Of a stretch of DNA of 64,000 nucleotides, positions 7,209-15,678 are shown one piece after another (position 1 is the stretch's first letter; each line of letters opens with the position of its first letter). This DNA comes from Parcubacteria group bacterium (GTDB lineage Bacteria > Patescibacteria > Paceibacteria > UBA9973 > UBA2103), in assembly GCA_028286605.1 (NCBI GenBank), contig JAQBRE010000002.1:186001-250000 (forward strand), given 5' to 3'. Made by a program: the position numbers and the translations under genes. Under the pieces are notes generated by a model. The model made no database searches. It was not told the origin of the DNA and saw only the letters and a program-made list of their open reading frames with translations.

Positions 7209-9170
7209 ATGGCACCTAACAGCAACACCACGCCTCCGGAAGGGGGAAAGAAGAAACAGATAAAGAAGAGTTCAGGCACTGCGCCTGAAGACGGAAAGAA
7301 GAAGCTGCCAGGATCTGGCATGCCCGGCGGATCAGGCTTCCTTATGAATCTCGGAATGACGATCATCATCTTCCTGCTCCTTATTAGCGGGTATTCAGCT
7401 ATTACTGGCCTCACGAAGCAGAAGGTACAGGTGCCTCTTTCCCAGGTTGCCGCGGACGTGAAATCTGGAGCCGTGAAGGAAATCGATGTGAACGGAAACG
7501 ATCTCGATCTCACGTATGCAGACGGCACGCACAAGACAGCGATGAAGGATCCGGATACGGGTCTTCCTGAAACGCTTGCGACCTATGGCGCTACGCCAGA
7601 TCAGCTTTCTGCGGTTGCTATAAAGATCCAGAATGAATCTGGCTTCAAGTTCTGGTTCCTTACGTTCGCACCGATCATCTTCCCCGTAATACTCCTCGGC
7701 ATTCTGTTCCTGTTCTTGGTTCGTCAGGTAAGGGGCGCTGGCATGCAGGCATTCACGTTCGGTCAGTCGAAGGCGCGCATGACTGATCCTGCGGATCAGT
7801 CGCAGCGCGTTACGTTCGCGGACGTCGCCGGCGCGAAGGAAGCGAAGGAAGAATTAATGGAGATAGTGGATTTCTTGAAGAATCCTAAGAAATTCCTGGA
7901 TATAGGTGCGCGTATTCCTAAGGGCATCCTGCTTATGGGTGCTCCCGGTACCGGAAAGACGCTGCTCGCGCGCGCAGTCGCCGGCGAAGCCGGCGTGCCA
8001 TTCTTCTCGATTTCCGGTTCGGAATTCGTTGAGATGTTCGTGGGTGTCGGCGCGTCGCGTGTGCGTGATCTCTTCCAGATCGCTAAGAAAGCAGCACCTT
8101 CGATCATCTTCGTCGATGAGATCGATGCGGTTGGTCGCGTGCGCGGTTCAGGTGTCGGTGGCGGAAACGATGAACGCGAACAGACGCTCAATCAGATCCT
8201 CGTGGAAATGGACGGCTTCGATCCTACTGAAAAGGTTATCGTCATGGCGGCAACGAACCGTCCGGACGTTCTCGACCCTGCACTGATGCGCCCAGGCCGT
8301 TTCGATCGTCGTGTAACGATCGATCTTCCTGACCGAAAGGATCGCCTCGAGATTCTTGCCGTGCATTCACGCACGAAGCCATTCGGTCCTGATGTGAATC
8401 TTGAAGTGATCGCAGAACGCACGCCAGGATTCTCGGGTGCAGAACTCTACTCGCTCATGAACGAAGGCGCGATCCTTGCCGCGCGTGAGAATCGCACGGA
8501 AGTGACGCAGTACGATCTCATCCGCTCAATCGAGAAAGTCATGCTCGGCCCTGAACGCAAGAGCCACCTTATGAATAAGGAAGAGAAGAAGCTCACGGCA
8601 TATCACGAGGCGGGTCATGCGCTCGTTACCTCCGTCCTTGAATTCGCTGATCCGGTGCACAAGATATCGATCATCAGTCGCGGACGTGCAGGCGGCTACA
8701 CGCTCAAGCTTCCGTTCGAAGATCACAAGATGCAGAGCCGCAAGGAATTCCTTGATGACATCGCGGGTACGCTCGGCGGCTTCGCGGCTGAAGAGCTTAT
8801 CTACGGCGACGTTACCACCGGCCCATCAAACGATCTTGCCGTGGTTACGGCGCTCGCACGCGATATGGTCTCACGCTATGGCATGAGCGACGTTATCGGT
8901 CCGGTTGCGTTCGCCACGGATCATTCGTATCGCAACGAAACGTATTCGCAGGACATCGCTGCGAAGATCGATGCGGAAGTTTCGCGCATGATGGAAGAAG
9001 GGAAGAATCGCGCACGTCAGGTGCTTATGGATCATCGTGGCGCACTTGATGCTATCGCATTGAAGCTCGTTGAAGTCGAGACGCTTGAACGCGAAGAATT
9101 CGAGAAGATACTCATTGCTAACGGAATCACGCCGAAGAGCAAGAAGGAGGAGGACGTGCTGAAGGTGTAA
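7209..9170 (+). CDS. ftsH: ATP-dependent zinc metalloprotease FtsH
   Basis: 653 residues. A Lys/Gly-rich N terminus precedes two membrane helices (about 40-58 and 150-172). The AAA domain has Walker A GAPGTGKT, Walker B IIFVDEIDAVGR, the pore motif SEFVEMFVGVGASRVR and SRH arginines in MRPGRFDRR. The protease domain has the zinc site HEAGH. FtsH extracts and degrades membrane and SsrA-tagged proteins. The smpB-ssrA pair is immediately upstream on the opposite strand, so tagging and a protease able to degrade tagged proteins are neighbours. A terminator follows. Confidence 0.97.
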   Translation: MAPNSNTTPPEGGKKKQIKKSSGTAPEDGKKKLPGSGMPGGSGFLMNLGMTIIIFLLLISGYSAITGLTKQKVQVPLSQVAADVKSGAVKEIDVNGNDLDLTYADGTHKTAMKDPDTGLPETLATYGATPDQLSAVAIKIQNESGFKFWFLTFAPIIFPVILLGILFLFLVRQVRGAGMQAFTFGQSKARMTDPADQSQRVTFADVAGAKEAKEELMEIVDFLKNPKKFLDIGARIPKGILLMGAPGTGKTLLARAVAGEAGVPFFSISGSEFVEMFVGVGASRVRDLFQIAKKAAPSIIFVDEIDAVGRVRGSGVGGGNDEREQTLNQILVEMDGFDPTEKVIVMAATNRPDVLDPALMRPGRFDRRVTIDLPDRKDRLEILAVHSRTKPFGPDVNLEVIAERTPGFSGAELYSLMNEGAILAARENRTEVTQYDLIRSIEKVMLGPERKSHLMNKEEKKLTAYHEAGHALVTSVLEFADPVHKISIISRGRAGGYTLKLPFEDHKMQSRKEFLDDIAGTLGGFAAEELIYGDVTTGPSNDLAVVTALARDMVSRYGMSDVIGPVAFATDHSYRNETYSQDIAAKIDAEVSRMMEEGKNRARQVLMDHRGALDAIALKLVEVETLEREEFEKILIANGITPKSKKEEDVLKV

Positions 9171-9195
9171 GAGATACGAGCATAAAAAGAAAGAC

Positions 9196-9226
9196 GGCGG
9201 CCTCGGAGAGGTCGCCGCTTTTTCGT
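9196..9226 (+). terminator. Intrinsic terminator of ftsH
   Basis: Stem GGCGGCCTC / GAGGTCGCC (one G-U pair) with loop GGA, followed by GCTTTTT. Begins 26 bases past the ftsH stop. Confidence 0.85.
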
Positions 9227-9239
9227 ATAGAACGAAGTC

Positions 9240-9449
9240 CTATCGAAGGTCTTCGGGTTTCGTCGGTGCGGTTGAGACGCTACCGAGATAGGTGATCGCC
9301 AGCAGCACGACTCCCAGGAGTAGAATCACTCCTGTAAACGTCATGACGCTGGCAGCTTCGGGATAATGCGGCATGGCGTGCCCGCCGCCGAATATGAGCC
9401 CGAAGCCTGCTATGAATAGCAGAAGCACGGTCCATTTACGCTTAGTCAT
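9240..9449 (-). CDS. Small two-helix membrane protein
   Basis: 69 residues with two membrane helices (about 7-24 and 34-54) joined by a short GGGHAMPHYPEA loop. The start at 9449 is preferred because AGAGGG, one of the few Shine-Dalgarno-like sequences here, lies 9 bases upstream of it. It lies between the ftsH terminator and tRNA-Ile. Not recognised. Confidence 0.55.
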   Translation of the reverse strand: MTKRKWTVLLLFIAGFGLIFGGGHAMPHYPEAASVMTFTGVILLLGVVLLAITYLGSVSTAPTKPEDLR

Positions 9450-9539
9450 CAATAGCATCCCTCTGTTTCAATCCTTTCTGACCATATAAGAAAGGACGGA
9501 CATGCGCAAGAAATGGAAAGCGTGTAAAGTATCTGAGAC

Positions 9540-9613
9540 GCATGCGTAGCTCAGTTGGTTAGAGCTCGGAGCTTATACCTCCGCGGTCCCTGGTTCGAGT
9601 CCAGGCGCATGCA
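9540..9613 (+). tRNA. tRNA-Ile with anticodon UAU
   Basis: A perfect cloverleaf: acceptor GCATGCG/CGCATGC, D stem GCTC/GAGC, anticodon stem CGGAG/CTCCG with loop CTTATAC (anticodon UAU at loop positions 3-5), T arm CCTGG TTCGAGT CCAGG, discriminator A. CCA is not encoded. It would read AUA directly; most bacteria instead use a CAU tRNA modified to lysidine. The stop codon of the convergent gene at 9614 abuts its last base. Confidence 0.95.
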
Positions 9614-10450
9614 CTATTTAGGGAATATATCGGTGAGCTGATTCGAGTTGTAGAAATCCAGTGCAAGACCGCCGAAACTGAAGGTTTGATTGCCTGCGGT
9701 AATCTCTGCACCGCCAACCTGCGGACTCGCATTTGGCATCGAATGCTGGAAACCGATATTGTAGAGCGTCGAGAGCACTGCGATATTGCTATCGATGGGG
9801 AAGCCGGCGTTTCGCCACTGCGCTTCGATTTCTTTTATATAGAGGCCTGCATACACATAGCTCCAGTAATGGTTGTGCTGGTCAGTCATGCGCGTGAAGC
9901 GTGCCGTGGTGATATCAGTCGTCGTCGCAGGAAAGTCGAGCAGATGCGCGTACTGGTCGCCAGGATAGTACGGAGATGTCGGATCCTTCAGATTATTTTC
10001 AACCTGTATGGCTGTCGCTTCCTTCATGCCCATGACACCCCAGCTGAACTGCGTTTGCGAGCCGAGAATCTTAAGCGGCAGGAAGAACTGTTTGTAGAGT
10101 TCGCGTTCAGTGAAGAAAAGGCGCAGCTGTTCGGCAACGAGATTCGCGGCAATTAAACGCGCAGGTACGCCGGAGGCACTCGCTGCTGTAGTAAGTGCTG
10201 TTTGATCTTTCGTGAGTGCTGCAGCGATGACGCCCCACTCTTCGGTCTGCTGCCATGGAAGATTCGAATCGTTGGAGACAGCCTGAGAAGCTGCGGGGCC
10301 AAGAAATGATTCACGCTGGAGGTCTACGACGCCTTTTTCATTCGTCAGGCCGAACTTCACGGCGAAGTAGCCGGCAACCAGAAAAATGCCGATCGCTGCG
10401 AAGATATAAATGACGATATTGAGTCCAATCTTAAGGTGCTTTTTCTCCAT
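9614..10450 (-). CDS. Membrane-anchored lysozyme/lytic transglycosylase-like protein
   Basis: 278 residues: an N-terminal anchor helix (about 8-32), then an all-helical outside domain. VPARLIAANLVAEQLRLF, SWGVMGMKEATA and STLYNIGF resemble the fold blocks of lysozyme-like and DUF1402-type proteins, with Glu in VAEQL as a possible catalytic acid. It may trim peptidoglycan; the assignment rests on motif resemblance only. Its stop touches tRNA-Ile. Confidence 0.5.
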   Translation of the reverse strand: MEKKHLKIGLNIVIYIFAAIGIFLVAGYFAVKFGLTNEKGVVDLQRESFLGPAASQAVSNDSNLPWQQTEEWGVIAAALTKDQTALTTAASASGVPARLIAANLVAEQLRLFFTERELYKQFFLPLKILGSQTQFSWGVMGMKEATAIQVENNLKDPTSPYYPGDQYAHLLDFPATTTDITTARFTRMTDQHNHYWSYVYAGLYIKEIEAQWRNAGFPIDSNIAVLSTLYNIGFQHSMPNASPQVGGAEITAGNQTFSFGGLALDFYNSNQLTDIFPK

Positions 10451-10503
10451 AGGTGCACGTACTGTATCGTGCGGAACGTGGGAAGTAAATGAAAGGCACT
10501 ATG

Positions 10504-12675
10504 TTATTCCATGTGGAGGCGTTCGTCGGAGCGGAGCGCGATAGCTTTGAGGGTGGGGTACTTGGTGAGCTCAGGGTCTTCCTTGATGAGGCGCGCAGCT
10601 TCGCTGCGCGCAGCCTCCACCAGCCGCATATTCTTTATCGCTTCCATAGCGATATCCGAGATACCCCATTGGCGACCGCCGACGAGTTCACCTGCGCCGC
10701 GCAGCGCGAGGTCGTATTCAGCGAGCTCGAAACCGTCTTTCGCCGTCATGAGTGCTTTCAGGCGATCCTTTGTTGCGGGGCCGTATGATTCCGGCAGTGC
10801 GAAACAATACGCCTGATTATTCGAACGGATGACACGCCCGCGCAGCTGATGCAGCTGCGCCAGTCCGAATCGCTCGGCACCTTCGATAAGTATCACCGTT
10901 GCATTCGGCACGTTCACGCCGACCTCAACCACAGAGGTTGCGACAAGGATATCAACTTCACCGTTACTGAATCGTTTCATCACGTCCTCTTTATCTTTCG
11001 GCGTCATCTTGCTATGCAGGATATCGATAATGGCGTCTGGAAATACATGCAGCTTGAGCCGCTCAGCTTCTGCCTTTACGCTCTTCGCTTGTACCGCCAG
11101 TTCTTTCGTAGGGTCGGGTTCGTCGATGCGCGGACAAATCACGTAGCCCTGGCGGCCCTTGTCCATTTCCTCTTTCAATCGCGCATATGCGAGTTGTCGT
11201 TTCTCAGGATCGAGTACTTCGGTGATGATGGGTTTACGGCCTACAGGCATTTCATCCAGCAGCGAAACGTCGAGGTCTCCGTATATGGTGAGCGCGAGCG
11301 TGCGAGGAATCGGTGTGGCGGTCATGGAAAGAAGATGGGGAGAGATATCGCCTTTGCGCGTGAGCTTCTGGCGATGCGCTTTGCCGAAGCGATGCTGCTC
11401 GTCGATAATCGCGTATGCGAGGTTCTGGAATTCAAGTGATTTGTACACGAGCGCATGCGTACCAATGACGATAGGTATCTCGCCATTCGCTACCCACTTC
11501 GTGAATTGCGCACGCGATACTTTCGCAGACTCTTCGCCACGAATCTTGGAAGGGAATTTTCGGCACTCGCTGCCGGTCATAAGACCGATAGGAATGGGAT
11601 GATCTTTGAAATAGGAAACGAAGGTAGAGAAATGCTGCTTCGCGAGGATTTCGGTAGGACACATGTAGGCAACCTGCAGCGTGCCGGATTTTCGACCAGG
11701 CGGGTAGGAGGTGGCCACCATATAGGCCGTTGCAGCAGCAACGGCCGTTTTTCCTGAACCCACATCGCCTTCAAGCAAACGGCGCATCGGATGAGACTGC
11801 TCGAAGTCATCAATAATGCTGTTTATAGAGCGGCGCTGCGCGCCGGTTGGCGGAAAGGGAAACGACTCGACGAATGCATCCAGGGACTTCCTATCAACCT
11901 GCACTTGCAGTGCTTTCTCCTCAAGAGTCTGTGCGCGCTCGCGCTGCATAGCGAGCTGTATCGCGAACACTTCTTCGAAGGCGAAACGCTTTCGCGCTGC
12001 TTCGCTGTCTCCTTTTTTCATCGGTGCGTGTACCCATACCAACGCCGTCGCTAAGCTCGGTAAGTTATAGCGCTCAAGGATATCTGCAGGTATCGGATCT
12101 TGAATCGCTTCATGCACATGCGCTTCGAACAGTTTCTTCTCTGCATGCAGGAACCACAAGCTCGAAACGCCGCGGCTTTCCGGATAAATCGCATAGAGCG
12201 CGTCCTCGATGATGGGTGCGCCTTCTTCTTTCTTGAAAAGCGTATCATGCACGTCTTCCGGCGATACAGGCGACTTGTCGATTTCCGGATTCGCGAGATA
12301 CATCTTCGCTGCGGTGCCGGCGATACGCCCGGTCGCTTTCACCACCATGCCGTCTGCGACCATCTTCGCCATGTACGGCTGCGAGAACCACATCAGCTTG
12401 ATGCGTCCGCTCGCGTCTTCAAGCCATGCCTCGGCCATCGGTCGCTTACTCTTCCATGATTTCTTCGCTTCGGGCTTACGTATAGTGCCGTATAGCGTAA
12501 CTTCGGTGCCAGGCGTTACAGCGGCAACGGTACCAGTCGGTCCTGCAGCCTCATAGCGCGCAGGGAAGTGGTATAGCAAATCACGTATCGTGCGGATACC
12601 GAGGCGCGTCAGCGCCGATTTCTGGTCGGTACGAAGGCGTGTGAAGTGCTGCGTGACGAGGTCGGTCGGCTTCAT
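10504..12675 (-). CDS. recG: ATP-dependent DNA helicase RecG
   Basis: 723 residues from the ATG at 12675, supported by TATAAT ending 6 bases upstream; in-frame starts further up extend into the divergent malic enzyme gene. An N-terminal wedge/OB region (about 10-230) is followed by helicase motifs GDVGSGKTAVA, IIDEQHRFG, MTATPIPRT and RGRVIRSNNQAYCF. RecG remodels stalled replication forks and branched DNA. The 5' end shares a 37-base intergenic region with malic enzyme. Confidence 0.95.
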   Translation of the reverse strand: MKPTDLVTQHFTRLRTDQKSALTRLGIRTIRDLLYHFPARYEAAGPTGTVAAVTPGTEVTLYGTIRKPEAKKSWKSKRPMAEAWLEDASGRIKLMWFSQPYMAKMVADGMVVKATGRIAGTAAKMYLANPEIDKSPVSPEDVHDTLFKKEEGAPIIEDALYAIYPESRGVSSLWFLHAEKKLFEAHVHEAIQDPIPADILERYNLPSLATALVWVHAPMKKGDSEAARKRFAFEEVFAIQLAMQRERAQTLEEKALQVQVDRKSLDAFVESFPFPPTGAQRRSINSIIDDFEQSHPMRRLLEGDVGSGKTAVAAATAYMVATSYPPGRKSGTLQVAYMCPTEILAKQHFSTFVSYFKDHPIPIGLMTGSECRKFPSKIRGEESAKVSRAQFTKWVANGEIPIVIGTHALVYKSLEFQNLAYAIIDEQHRFGKAHRQKLTRKGDISPHLLSMTATPIPRTLALTIYGDLDVSLLDEMPVGRKPIITEVLDPEKRQLAYARLKEEMDKGRQGYVICPRIDEPDPTKELAVQAKSVKAEAERLKLHVFPDAIIDILHSKMTPKDKEDVMKRFSNGEVDILVATSVVEVGVNVPNATVILIEGAERFGLAQLHQLRGRVIRSNNQAYCFALPESYGPATKDRLKALMTAKDGFELAEYDLALRGAGELVGGRQWGISDIAMEAIKNMRLVEAARSEAARLIKEDPELTKYPTLKAIALRSDERLHME

Positions 12676-12681
12676 ACAGTC

Positions 12682-12704
12682 ATTATACCGTTTTAAGATA
12701 TACT
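12682..12704. promoter_or_regulatory. Divergent promoters of recG and malic enzyme
   Basis: Two -10 boxes lie back to back in 37 bases: minus-strand TATAAT (12687-12682), 6 bases before the recG ATG, and plus-strand TATACT (12699-12704), 8 bases before the malic enzyme ATG. Each promoter's -35 must lie within the other gene's 5' region. Confidence 0.6.
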
Positions 12705-12712
12705 GCACTTCT

Positions 12713-13849
12713 ATGGACCCAAAGGCTAAAAAAATTGTTGCTGAATACAAGAAAGCAGGTGCACGCATCGAGACGAAAAGCCGTGTGAAGCTCAAAACGA
12801 AGGAGGATATTGCATTGTGGTATACGCCAGGAGTGGGTGCGGCCTCGAATCACTTGGCCGCGCATCCGGAGGATGCGCGCCTGATGAGCGTGAAGCGTAA
12901 TTCAATTGCAGTTATCTCTGACGGCTCTGCAGTTCTCGGACTCGGTAACATCGGCCCGTATGGTGCGCTTCCGGTTATGGAAGGGAAGGCGCTTATTTTC
13001 CGCGAGATGGCGGGCGTCGACGCGTGGCCTATCGTGCTTGATACGCAGGATCCTGATCGTATCGTTGAAACGGTCCTCGCTATTGCGCCTTCGTTCGGTG
13101 GCATCAACCTTGAGGACATCAAAGCGCCGCAGTGTTTCCAGATTGAGAAGCTTCTTATTGAGAAGCTGAATATTCCCGTTATGCATGATGACCAGCACGG
13201 CACGGCAATCATCGTACTTGCGGCACTTATCAATGCCACGAAAGTGGTGGGGAAGACTATGAAGAAATTGCGCGTGGTGATAAGCGGTGCCGGTGCAGCC
13301 GGCACCGCAACTGCGAAGCTGCTACGCGCAGCAGGCATTTCAGATATTATCGTCCTCGATCGCGGCGGCGCGCTGTACGCAGGCCGTGAAGATATGAATA
13401 TAGATAAGCAGGAGCTCGCTGTCATTACGAATCCACGCAGCGAAGTAGGAGACCTCATGCATGTGCTTGAAGGCGCTGATGTATTCATCGGACTTTCTGG
13501 CCCTGGCCTCCTTACGGCAGAACATATCGGACGTATGGCACCGGATTCTATTATCTTTGCGCTTTCAAACCCTGTCCCTGAAATTATGCCGGATGAAGCC
13601 AAGAAAGGCGGAGCTGCCGTAATCGGCACTGGCCGTTCAGATTTCCCGAATCAGATAAATAATGCGCTCGTGTTCCCAGGGATATTCCGTGGCGCACTTG
13701 ATAAAGGCGTGACGAAGATTACGGAAGAAACGAAGCTGCGCGCCGCAAAAGCACTCGCTGCGCTCGTGCTCAAACCAACTGCTAATAAGATCATTCCCGA
13801 CATCTTCGACAAGCGCGTCGTTCCTGCCGTCGCGAAAGCAGTTCGATAG
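12713..13849 (+). CDS. Malic enzyme (NAD(P)-dependent malate dehydrogenase, decarboxylating)
   Basis: 378 residues, the short bacterial form. Motifs: LWYTPGVGAASNHLA, VISDGSAVLGLGNIGPYGA, malate/metal site MHDDQHGTAII, Rossmann VVISGAGAAGTATAKLL and FALSNPVPEIMPDEA. It converts malate to pyruvate and CO2, making NADH or NADPH. The start at 12713 follows TATACT by 8 bases. It is one of very few central-metabolism genes in the window. Confidence 0.93.
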   Translation: MDPKAKKIVAEYKKAGARIETKSRVKLKTKEDIALWYTPGVGAASNHLAAHPEDARLMSVKRNSIAVISDGSAVLGLGNIGPYGALPVMEGKALIFREMAGVDAWPIVLDTQDPDRIVETVLAIAPSFGGINLEDIKAPQCFQIEKLLIEKLNIPVMHDDQHGTAIIVLAALINATKVVGKTMKKLRVVISGAGAAGTATAKLLRAAGISDIIVLDRGGALYAGREDMNIDKQELAVITNPRSEVGDLMHVLEGADVFIGLSGPGLLTAEHIGRMAPDSIIFALSNPVPEIMPDEAKKGGAAVIGTGRSDFPNQINNALVFPGIFRGALDKGVTKITEETKLRAAKALAALVLKPTANKIIPDIFDKRVVPAVAKAVR

Positions 13850-13868
13850 TCCGCTATACTGTGCGTAT

Positions 13869-14288
13869 ATGAAGACCGCAGGAAGAATTTACAATTTCCT
13901 TGTCTGTATTCCAGACCACTTATACCCGTTCAGTGAGATTATTGATGGAGAGACTGTCCGCTGGAAGCGGGCGTATGATCAGGCTCTTGCGCGCATGAAT
14001 AATATCGGTGGGTTCGGACACTATGGTGCCCGGCTCATCGCATACCGAAGCCTTTTCCATGTACTCGGCTCGTTGCTGTTCATACTCTTCGCGACGCTCG
14101 TCTCACAGGATCTTTTCGGAAGTCAGATTGCAATCTATGTACTGTTCGGCATGGCAGCGTTCGCGCTCGTGTATCAGGAATTCTTCCTGCAGCCGCGCAC
14201 CTTCGGTCAGATGCGCTTGCATGGCCTTGTCGACGTCCTTTCCTGGATCGTCCCGTTCATCATCTATCTGTACCTGATACTCCGTTAG
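13869..14288 (+). CDS. Membrane protein of unknown function
   Basis: 139 residues with three membrane helices in the second half (about 62-85, 88-106 and 118-137) and a soluble N terminus (MKTAGRIYNFLVCIPDHLYP). TATACT ends 8 bases before the ATG. Its last 4 bases overlap the end of the convergent Nudix gene. Not recognised. Confidence 0.6.
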   Translation: MKTAGRIYNFLVCIPDHLYPFSEIIDGETVRWKRAYDQALARMNNIGGFGHYGARLIAYRSLFHVLGSLLFILFATLVSQDLFGSQIAIYVLFGMAAFALVYQEFFLQPRTFGQMRLHGLVDVLSWIVPFIIYLYLILR

Positions 14289-14722
14289 TCACGTTGTACC
14301 GCCAGGCGGACGCGCTCGAATACGCTTATGAACCAGGCGCGATCTTTCGTGCTTCCGATTTCCTGCGCGACGTTCTGCAACGGTACCCATTTTGCTGCTT
14401 CAATTTCCATCGTTGGCGAGAGAGTAGTGCTTGATGACGCAGAAAAGAGATACATATGTATCTCTTTCATTTCACTCAGGTCATCTCCACCTTCCTTGTC
14501 TAGACGATATCGCTTGTAGCTACCTAAATCATCGATATAGTCGAGGTCGCCAATTCCCGTCTCCTCAAGAATTTCCCGACGAGCTGCCTGCTCATCTGTT
14601 TCACCTGGTTCCACGTGACCTTTTGGAAAGAGCCATTGCGTTCCCCGACGGTTCTGTACCATCGCTATCGTTCCATGTTCGCCAAGCACTATGCCGCCCG
14701 CGCTGCGTGTCTCCTTAGGCAT
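14285..14722 (-). CDS. Nudix hydrolase
   Basis: 145 residues with a complete Nudix box at about 35-57 (GHVEPGE, then REILEETGI). SAGGIVLGEHGTIAMVQNRRG and WLFPKGHVEPGE resemble diadenosine-polyphosphate hydrolase-like members. Substrate uncertain. It overlaps the upstream DoxX-like gene by 8 bases, so both are probably on one transcript. Confidence 0.87.
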   Translation of the reverse strand: MPKETRSAGGIVLGEHGTIAMVQNRRGTQWLFPKGHVEPGETDEQAARREILEETGIGDLDYIDDLGSYKRYRLDKEGGDDLSEMKEIHMYLFSASSSTTLSPTMEIEAAKWVPLQNVAQEIGSTKDRAWFISVFERVRLAVQRD

Positions 14723-15086
14723 TTGTTGTCTGAGTTCGAGGAAAGAAGGCCAGCGCGAGCGCAGCGAGCGCTATCGAGACATCGCGGAACAATATCGAGA
14801 ACTGCACCCAGTTGAAACCGACTATAGCGATGAGCATCAATGCTGCAATGACAGATGGAATACGGATCTTCCAGCCGGAAAGTATCCAGAGCGCGATGAT
14901 TACTTCAATTATTTCGAAACCGTGCAGCATAAGATGCGCATCAATCGGAAGTGCCGTTATGAAGCGAGGGAAGTAACCGATCCATGCGTCTGGTTCTGAA
15001 AGACCATCGAATGGCGGATATAGGAATGAAAGCGCGATACTGATGCGCAAGAGCCATTCGCTAAGCGATACGGATTTGAAATTCAT
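14715..15086 (-). CDS. DoxX-like four-helix membrane protein
   Basis: 123 residues with four hydrophobic segments, beginning LSEWLLRISIALSFLYPPFDG and containing HGFEIIEVIIALWILSGWKIR, the DoxX-type pattern. Function unclear. It lies 1 base after the cupredoxin gene and overlaps the Nudix gene, so the three form one operon. Confidence 0.6.
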   Translation of the reverse strand: MNFKSVSLSEWLLRISIALSFLYPPFDGLSEPDAWIGYFPRFITALPIDAHLMLHGFEIIEVIIALWILSGWKIRIPSVIAALMLIAIVGFNWVQFSILFRDVSIALAALALAFFPRTQTTNA

Positions 15087-15087
15087 T

Positions 15088-15570
15088 TTACGAAGTTATC
15101 GTTACCGTCCCGCCGTCAGATGCCTGTATATGGTTGTGGAAGGTGAACGTGCCTATCTTGTTGAACGTAAAGCTGTAGACCGTACCTGGATCAACCGCCG
15201 TACATTCGTCAAAGCTGCCATTATTGTTCGTGCCATTCGTGCAGTGCTGCTGTTCCGTCGTACCATCATATGTGGTGTGCGTAGGATGATTACCTGCAGC
15301 GACCCACATTTTGTGCGAAGAATTGTTTACGAAGCGTACGGTCGTGCCGAGCTTTACGGTGAAGGTAGCAGGTGAGAAGCCTTTATCGGTATACGTTACG
15401 ACGGTAGGGGTGGCACCGGTTGAAGAAGCGTTCGTGCTAACAGCCGGAGTAGTGGGTGTTGCTTCCACAGGCATTGGGGCTGCCGCTGAATGGCTAGCGA
15501 ACAGGAAGTATCCGCCGACTCCAAGAATGAGTACTACTATGACGGCGATAATGATGTTGGTATTGGACAT
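15088..15570 (-). CDS. Membrane-anchored cupredoxin-like protein
   Basis: 160 residues: an N-terminal helix (about 5-25), a Thr/Ala-rich linker, then a cupredoxin beta domain (about 55-160). Likely copper ligands are in NHPTH, the Cys of FDECTAV, and the two His of TFHNHIQ. The classical Cys of the last loop (YxC) and the Met are missing, so the metal centre would differ from plastocyanin. The start is supported by TAATCT ending 7 bases upstream. It is probably an extracellular electron carrier or copper-binding protein. Confidence 0.75.
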   Translation of the reverse strand: MSNTNIIIAVIVVLILGVGGYFLFASHSAAAPMPVEATPTTPAVSTNASSTGATPTVVTYTDKGFSPATFTVKLGTTVRFVNNSSHKMWVAAGNHPTHTTYDGTTEQQHCTNGTNNNGSFDECTAVDPGTVYSFTFNKIGTFTFHNHIQASDGGTVTITS

Positions 15571-15678
15571 ACGTTTCAGATTAGCTAATGGATATATTCT
15601 ACAGGGCGTGTCTTTACGTTCGTTTCAGTGGTCATATGAACAGTATATCCTCTAGAAGTGAGAGGAAGATTAAGACTG

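Noticed and set aside
12850..13629. 259-codon minus-strand frame opposite malic enzyme
   Set aside because: Frame shadow of a conserved gene; Ser/Ala/Pro-rich composition typical of antisense frames.
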